From Clostridiales bacterium (GTDB lineage: Bacteria; Bacillota; Clostridia; Christensenellales; Aristaeellaceae), in assembly GCA_022776785.1 (NCBI GenBank), contig JALFHA010000180.1:1-8353 (forward strand): DNA of 8,353 nucleotides, written 5' to 3'. Of the stretch, positions 5,307 to 8,353 are shown in pieces; positions within the stretch are counted from its first letter, which is position 1; each line of letters starts with the position of its first letter. Position numbers and translations under genes: made by a program. Below the pieces are notes generated by a model. It had not been told where the DNA came from. It saw only the letters and a program-made list of their open reading frames with translations, and searched no databases.

Positions 5307-5410
5307 GGGATGAAATCCCTCAAGCGGGTTTGGGCGGCAGCCCAACGTTCTCCTATTGTAAAGCCATTCCGGCAAAGCAGTCAGGGAGCGAAGCGATACC
5401 TGACGGTGAG
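5282..5410 (+). repeat. Dispersed structured repeat, copy 2 (A, B and C boxes)
   Basis: The A box (5282-5300) lies within the last codons of the GT4 gene. A perfect hairpin follows, TTGAGGGAT (5303-5311) with ATCCCTCAA (5315-5323), containing the stop codon. The B box TTGGGC/GCCCAA is at 5330-5345. The C box lies at 5374-5410, with stem GTCAGG (5380-5385) pairing with CCTGAC (5399-5404). Its 37 nt are identical to the reverse complement of 8269-8305. No strong T-tract follows the hairpins, so termination here is uncertain. There is no gene in this gap. Confidence 0.75.
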
Positions 5411-5444
5411 TAATGCCAAAGCAATTCGGATAATCAAAAGCATT

Positions 5445-5450
5445 TATAAT
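5445..5450 (+). promoter_or_regulatory. Consensus -10 box of a likely alpha-galactosidase promoter
   Basis: A perfect TATAAT stands in an AT-rich island (about 5420-5468), 32 bp before the GH36 start codon, in otherwise GC-rich DNA. No good -35 is found at 16-18 bp (the bases there read CAATTC or similar). That would fit a promoter needing an activator. No clear catabolite-repression (cre) site was seen. Confidence 0.45.
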
Positions 5451-5482
5451 TCAATTTCCCATATACACAGGAGGTTCATACC

Positions 5483-7654
5483 ATGACCGCCATCACCTTC
5501 GACGTACAGACCCGCTGTTTCCACCTCTTAAACGACCGCGTCAGCTATATCCTTCGCCTCGGCGCAGGCGCGTATCCGCTCCACCTGTACTGGGGCCGCC
5601 GCGTGCGCGCGGTGCACGACGACCTGCTCTCCCGCCTGACCCCGTACACGGACGAGACGTTCTCCCTGCACGAGACGCCGCTCGACCTGCTGCCGCAGGA
5701 GTGCCCCGTGATGGGCGGCGCGGACCTGCGCGAGGGAATGCTCACCGTGCGCCACACCGACGGTACGGACGCGCTCGATCTGCGCTATGAGCGCCATGAG
5801 ATCCTCGAGGGCAAGCCGCAGCTTGCCGGGCTGCCCAGCGCGCGCGGCGAGGGCGCCAGAACCCTGCTGCTCACGCTGCGCGACGCGGAGAGCGGCCTGT
5901 CCGTGGAGCTTGCCTACACCATCTACGACGACGCAGACATCATTGCCCGCAGCGCGCGCATCATCAACGGCGGCGCGCAGGCGGTGACGCTCGAGCGCGC
6001 GCTGAGCGCCTGCGTCGATTTTGAGAAGGCCGATTTCTCGCTCGTCACGCTCAGCGGCGCGTGGGCGCGCGAGCGGCAGGCCAGCGTCCGCCCGCTCGTG
6101 CAGGGCGACCAGGGCGTGTCCACCACGCGCGGCGCCTCCAGCGTGCAGACCAACCCGTTCCTCGCGCTGCTCGCCCCCGGCGCAACCGAGACGCAGGGCG
6201 AGGTCTACGCGATGGCGCTGTGCTACTCCGGCAGCTTTGCCGCCAGCGTGCAGGTCGATCAGCACGGCATGGCCCGCGCGCAGATTGGCATTCAACCGGT
6301 GAATTTTTCCTGGACGCTCGCCCCTGGCGAGAGCTTCACCACGCCCGAGGCCTACCTCTGCTTCTCTGCGGAGGGGCTTGGCGGCATGTCGCGCCAGTTC
6401 CACACGCTGGTGCACAGCCACATCACCACCGGGCGCTGGGCCCGCAGCGAGCGCCCGCTGCTCGTGAACAACTGGGAGGCGACGTACTTCGGCTTTGACG
6501 AGGAAAAGCTGCTCTCCCTCGCCCGCTGCGCCAAGGACGTGGGCATCGACCTGTTCGTGCTCGACGACGGCTGGTTCGGCCACCGCGACGCGGACAACTC
6601 CTCCCTCGGCGACTGGGTGGACGACATGCGCAAGCTGCCGCACGGCCTCGCCGGGCTCTCGGAGCGCATCCACGCGCTGGGCATGAAGTTCGGCCTGTGG
6701 GTCGAGCCGGAGATGATCTCCCCGGACAGCGATCTCTACCGCGCCCATCCCGACTGGTGCATCCACGCGGGCAATCGCACGCGCATCGAGTCGCGCCATC
6801 AGCTCGTGCTCGACCTCTCCCGCGAGGACGTGCGGGAGTACATCGTCACATCCATCTGCGCGGCGCTGCGGCGCGGCAATGTCGATTACGTCAAGTGGGA
6901 TATGAACCGCAACATCAACATGTGGGGCAGCGCGTGCCTGTCCGCCGACCGGCAGAAGGAGCTGGGCCACCGCTATATCCTCGGCCTGTACGAGATCATG
7001 TCCCGCGTTGTGCGCGAATTCCCGGATGTGCTCTTTGAGAGCTGCGCGGGCGGCGGCGGGCGCTTTGACCTCGGGCTCATGTGCCTGATGCCGCAGGCGT
7101 GGTGCTCCGACGACACCGACGCATGGATGCGCTGCCGCATCCAGTACGCGACCTCCTACGTCTTCCCGCCGTCCACGATGGGCGCGCACGTCTCCGCCGT
7201 GCCCAACCACCAGACGGGCCGCATCTCCCCGCTTGCCACGCGCGCGGCTGTGGCGATGGGCGGCACCTACGGCTACGAGCTCGACCTCACCCGCCTGCCC
7301 GCGGAGGAGCTCGAGCAGATCGCGGCGCTCAACAGGCGCGTGCACGCCATGCAGCGCGTGCTGCTCTACGGCGATTTCTACCGCCTGCGCTCCCCGTTTG
7401 CGGGCAACGAGTGCGCGTGGATGAGCGTGTCGCCCGACAGGCGCGAGGCCGTCGTCACGCACGTCACCGCGCTGGCACAGCCCAACTTCAAGCCCTCGCC
7501 GCTGCGCCTTGCGGGCCTTGACCCGGAGCTTGACTACCGCGATGAGGAAACCGGCCGCGTCTGGGGCGGCGACGAGCTGATGAACTACGGCTTTGTGCCC
7601 AATGCCCCGTGGGGGGACTATACGGCCACGCAGCTGCATTTGAAGGCGCTGTGA
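5483..7654 (+). CDS. GH36 alpha-galactosidase
   Basis: The 723-aa protein has the length and order of the large bacterial GH36 enzymes (about 720-740 aa, usually tetrameric). It has an N-terminal beta-sandwich (about 1-325), a catalytic (beta/alpha)8 barrel (about 330-620) and a C-terminal beta domain. Signatures: NNWEATYFGF at 329-338, VLDDGWFGHRD at 359-369, FGLWVEPEMISPDS at 403-416, DYVKWDMNRNI at 468-478 with nucleophile Asp473, and ESCAGGGGRFD at 519-529. WCSDDTDAW at 540-548 carries the acid/base, probably Asp543, 70 residues after the nucleophile as in characterised family members. It hydrolyses terminal alpha-1,6-galactose from melibiose, raffinose-type sugars or galactomannan. No signal peptide is seen, so it acts in the cytoplasm. 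AGGAGG lies 8 nt before the ATG. No sugar transporter or regulator adjoins it, which is unusual for this enzyme. Confidence 0.95.
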   Translation: MTAITFDVQTRCFHLLNDRVSYILRLGAGAYPLHLYWGRRVRAVHDDLLSRLTPYTDETFSLHETPLDLLPQECPVMGGADLREGMLTVRHTDGTDALDLRYERHEILEGKPQLAGLPSARGEGARTLLLTLRDAESGLSVELAYTIYDDADIIARSARIINGGAQAVTLERALSACVDFEKADFSLVTLSGAWARERQASVRPLVQGDQGVSTTRGASSVQTNPFLALLAPGATETQGEVYAMALCYSGSFAASVQVDQHGMARAQIGIQPVNFSWTLAPGESFTTPEAYLCFSAEGLGGMSRQFHTLVHSHITTGRWARSERPLLVNNWEATYFGFDEEKLLSLARCAKDVGIDLFVLDDGWFGHRDADNSSLGDWVDDMRKLPHGLAGLSERIHALGMKFGLWVEPEMISPDSDLYRAHPDWCIHAGNRTRIESRHQLVLDLSREDVREYIVTSICAALRRGNVDYVKWDMNRNINMWGSACLSADRQKELGHRYILGLYEIMSRVVREFPDVLFESCAGGGGRFDLGLMCLMPQAWCSDDTDAWMRCRIQYATSYVFPPSTMGAHVSAVPNHQTGRISPLATRAAVAMGGTYGYELDLTRLPAEELEQIAALNRRVHAMQRVLLYGDFYRLRSPFAGNECAWMSVSPDRREAVVTHVTALAQPNFKPSPLRLAGLDPELDYRDEETGRVWGGDELMNYGFVPNAPWGDYTATQLHLKAL

Positions 7655-7673
7655 GGGATGTCAGGAGGCCGCG

Positions 7674-8144
7674 ATGAAAAAGATCCTTTTCGTGTGCCAC
7701 GGCAACATCTGCCGCAGCCCAATGGCTGAGGCCATCTTCCGGGACATGCTCGACAAGCAGGGGCTTTCCGATCAGTTCCTCGTGGACTCCGCCGCAGTCA
7801 GCAGCGAGGAGCTGGGTCATCCCGTCTACCCCGCAGCGCAGACCGAGCTGAGGCGGCGCGGCCTGCCTGCCAGCGCACACAGGGCATGGCAGCTCTCGCG
7901 CGGGGACTATGACCGCTATGACTTCTTCATCGGCATGGACACGGACAATGTCTACCGGATGCAGCGGATTTTCGGCGGCGACCGGGATAAGAAAATCGGT
8001 CTGCTGCTCGCCTTTACGGACAGGCCCAGAGAGGTGGAGGATCCGTGGTATACCGGGCGGTTCGGCTTCGTGTTCGACGAGATCACGGAGGGCTGCACCG
8101 CGCTGCTTGCACAGCTGACGCAGACGACACCCGGAAGAAAATAA
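7674..8144 (+). CDS. Low-molecular-weight protein tyrosine phosphatase
   Basis: The 156-aa protein has the normal family length. The phosphate-binding loop is VCHGNICRSPMAE at 7-19: nucleophile Cys8, Arg14 and Ser15 of the C-x5-R-S motif, with Cys13 next to the loop. The general acid is Asp123 in VEDPWYTG. The loop has Ile12, as in tyrosine phosphatases, rather than the Thr that marks protein arginine phosphatases such as YwlE. No arsenate-reductase cysteine pair is evident. In bacteria such enzymes often reset tyrosine kinases that control capsule or exopolysaccharide export, but no kinase or polysaccharide gene adjoins it. It follows the alpha-galactosidase by 19 bp with its own AGGAGG (5-nt spacing) and is likely co-transcribed. 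It ends 2 nt before the large hairpin terminator. Confidence 0.92.
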   Translation: MKKILFVCHGNICRSPMAEAIFRDMLDKQGLSDQFLVDSAAVSSEELGHPVYPAAQTELRRRGLPASAHRAWQLSRGDYDRYDFFIGMDTDNVYRMQRIFGGDRDKKIGLLLAFTDRPREVEDPWYTGRFGFVFDEITEGCTALLAQLTQTTPGRK

Positions 8145-8146
8145 GA

Positions 8147-8205
8147 GCGCGAAGCGATAAAAGGGATCAAGGGAGAAATCCCCTGACCCCTTTTTCACTT
8201 CGCGC
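8147..8205 (+). terminator. Long hairpin terminator after the phosphatase gene, built of two inverted A boxes
   Basis: GCGCGAAG (8147-8154) pairs with CTTCGCGC (8198-8205), and AAAAGGG with CCCTTTT inside that. GGGATCAAGGGA pairs, with small mismatches, with TCCCCTGACCCC around a short loop, and a run of five T residues (8191-8195) follows the inner stem. It should stop transcription of the GH36-phosphatase pair. Read on the minus strand, the right arm is itself an A-box variant, so the same DNA may also terminate transcription from the right. Confidence 0.75.
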
Positions 8206-8268
8206 CTATGTAATACTATTCTTCGATTAAAGCATTACCTTCCGGAGTTCTTACCTGATTAGCATAAG

Positions 8269-8353
8269 CTCACCGTCAGGTATCGCTTCGCTCCCTGACT
8301 GCTTTTGCATCATTTGCTTTGCAATAGGGATGCGTTGGGCTGCCGCCCAAACC
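8269..8353 (-). repeat. Dispersed structured repeat, copy 3 (C and B boxes, running off the right edge)
   Basis: Positions 8269-8305 are the exact reverse complement of 5374-5410 (37 of 37 bases). Positions 8334-8353 are the exact reverse complement of 5327-5346 (20 of 20). The spacer between the two boxes is 27-28 nt in each copy but differs in sequence. The element points leftwards, towards the phosphatase terminator. No gene is visible between 8206 and the window end. Confidence 0.75.

Noticed and set aside
3894..5375. A 493-aa minus-strand open frame over the GT4 gene and its leader
   Set aside because: It is low-complexity Ala/His/Val/Arg-rich and crosses a promoter and a repeat. The GT4 reading on the plus strand is well supported.
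5528..7639. A 703-aa minus-strand open frame antisense to the alpha-galactosidase
   Set aside because: It has the composition expected from the complementary strand of a GC-rich gene and shows no domains. The GH36 frame has all its catalytic motifs.

Overview
The window looks like a chromosomal segment of a high-GC member of the Clostridia (Firmicutes), possibly gut-associated. The evidence is strong AGGAGG-type ribosome binding sites before most genes, a TTG start with a good Shine-Dalgarno, and protein sequences that read like clostridial families (a MATE exporter, AstE/AspA-like M14 proteins, a clostridial-type GT4 and a GH36 alpha-galactosidase). The exact genus cannot be read from the sequence. 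No tRNA, rRNA, CRISPR array or transposase gene was seen.

Left part, minus strand (1-3882). A promoter near 3854-3882 drives a leader of about 120 nt. The leader contains a textbook intrinsic terminator placed just before the ribosome binding site, so it may be an attenuator. Behind it lie two tandem M14 (succinylglutamate desuccinylase/aspartoacylase-like) genes and a MATE-family exporter, probably one operon. The first M14 protein keeps the zinc ligands; the second has lost two of the three and may be a pseudoenzyme partner. After the MATE gene comes about 280 bp of strongly structured, repeat-derived DNA. Then comes the first 37 codons of a further minus-strand gene, probably an ABC exporter.

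Centre. The M14 operon and the plus-strand GT4 gene are divergent. Their predicted promoters share a single palindromic -35 hexamer (TTGCAA), each with a 17-bp spacer. The GT4 gene has its own structured leader of about 190 nt.

Right part, plus strand (4098-8205). A GT4 glycosyltransferase resembling diacylglycerol glucosyltransferases is followed by a repeat-filled gap. Next is a GH36 alpha-galactosidase with a consensus -10 box, then a low-molecular-weight protein tyrosine phosphatase 19 bp downstream, and then a large hairpin terminator.

A dispersed repeat family is present at the 3' ends of MATE, GT4 and the phosphatase, and again at the right edge. It is built of a 19-nt 'A box', a TTGGGC/GCCCAA hairpin ('B box') and a longer hairpin ('C box'). 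The last codons of the GT4 gene are made of it. The two most interesting points are the divergent promoter/attenuator region with its active/inactive M14 pair and exporter, and this structured repeat family.
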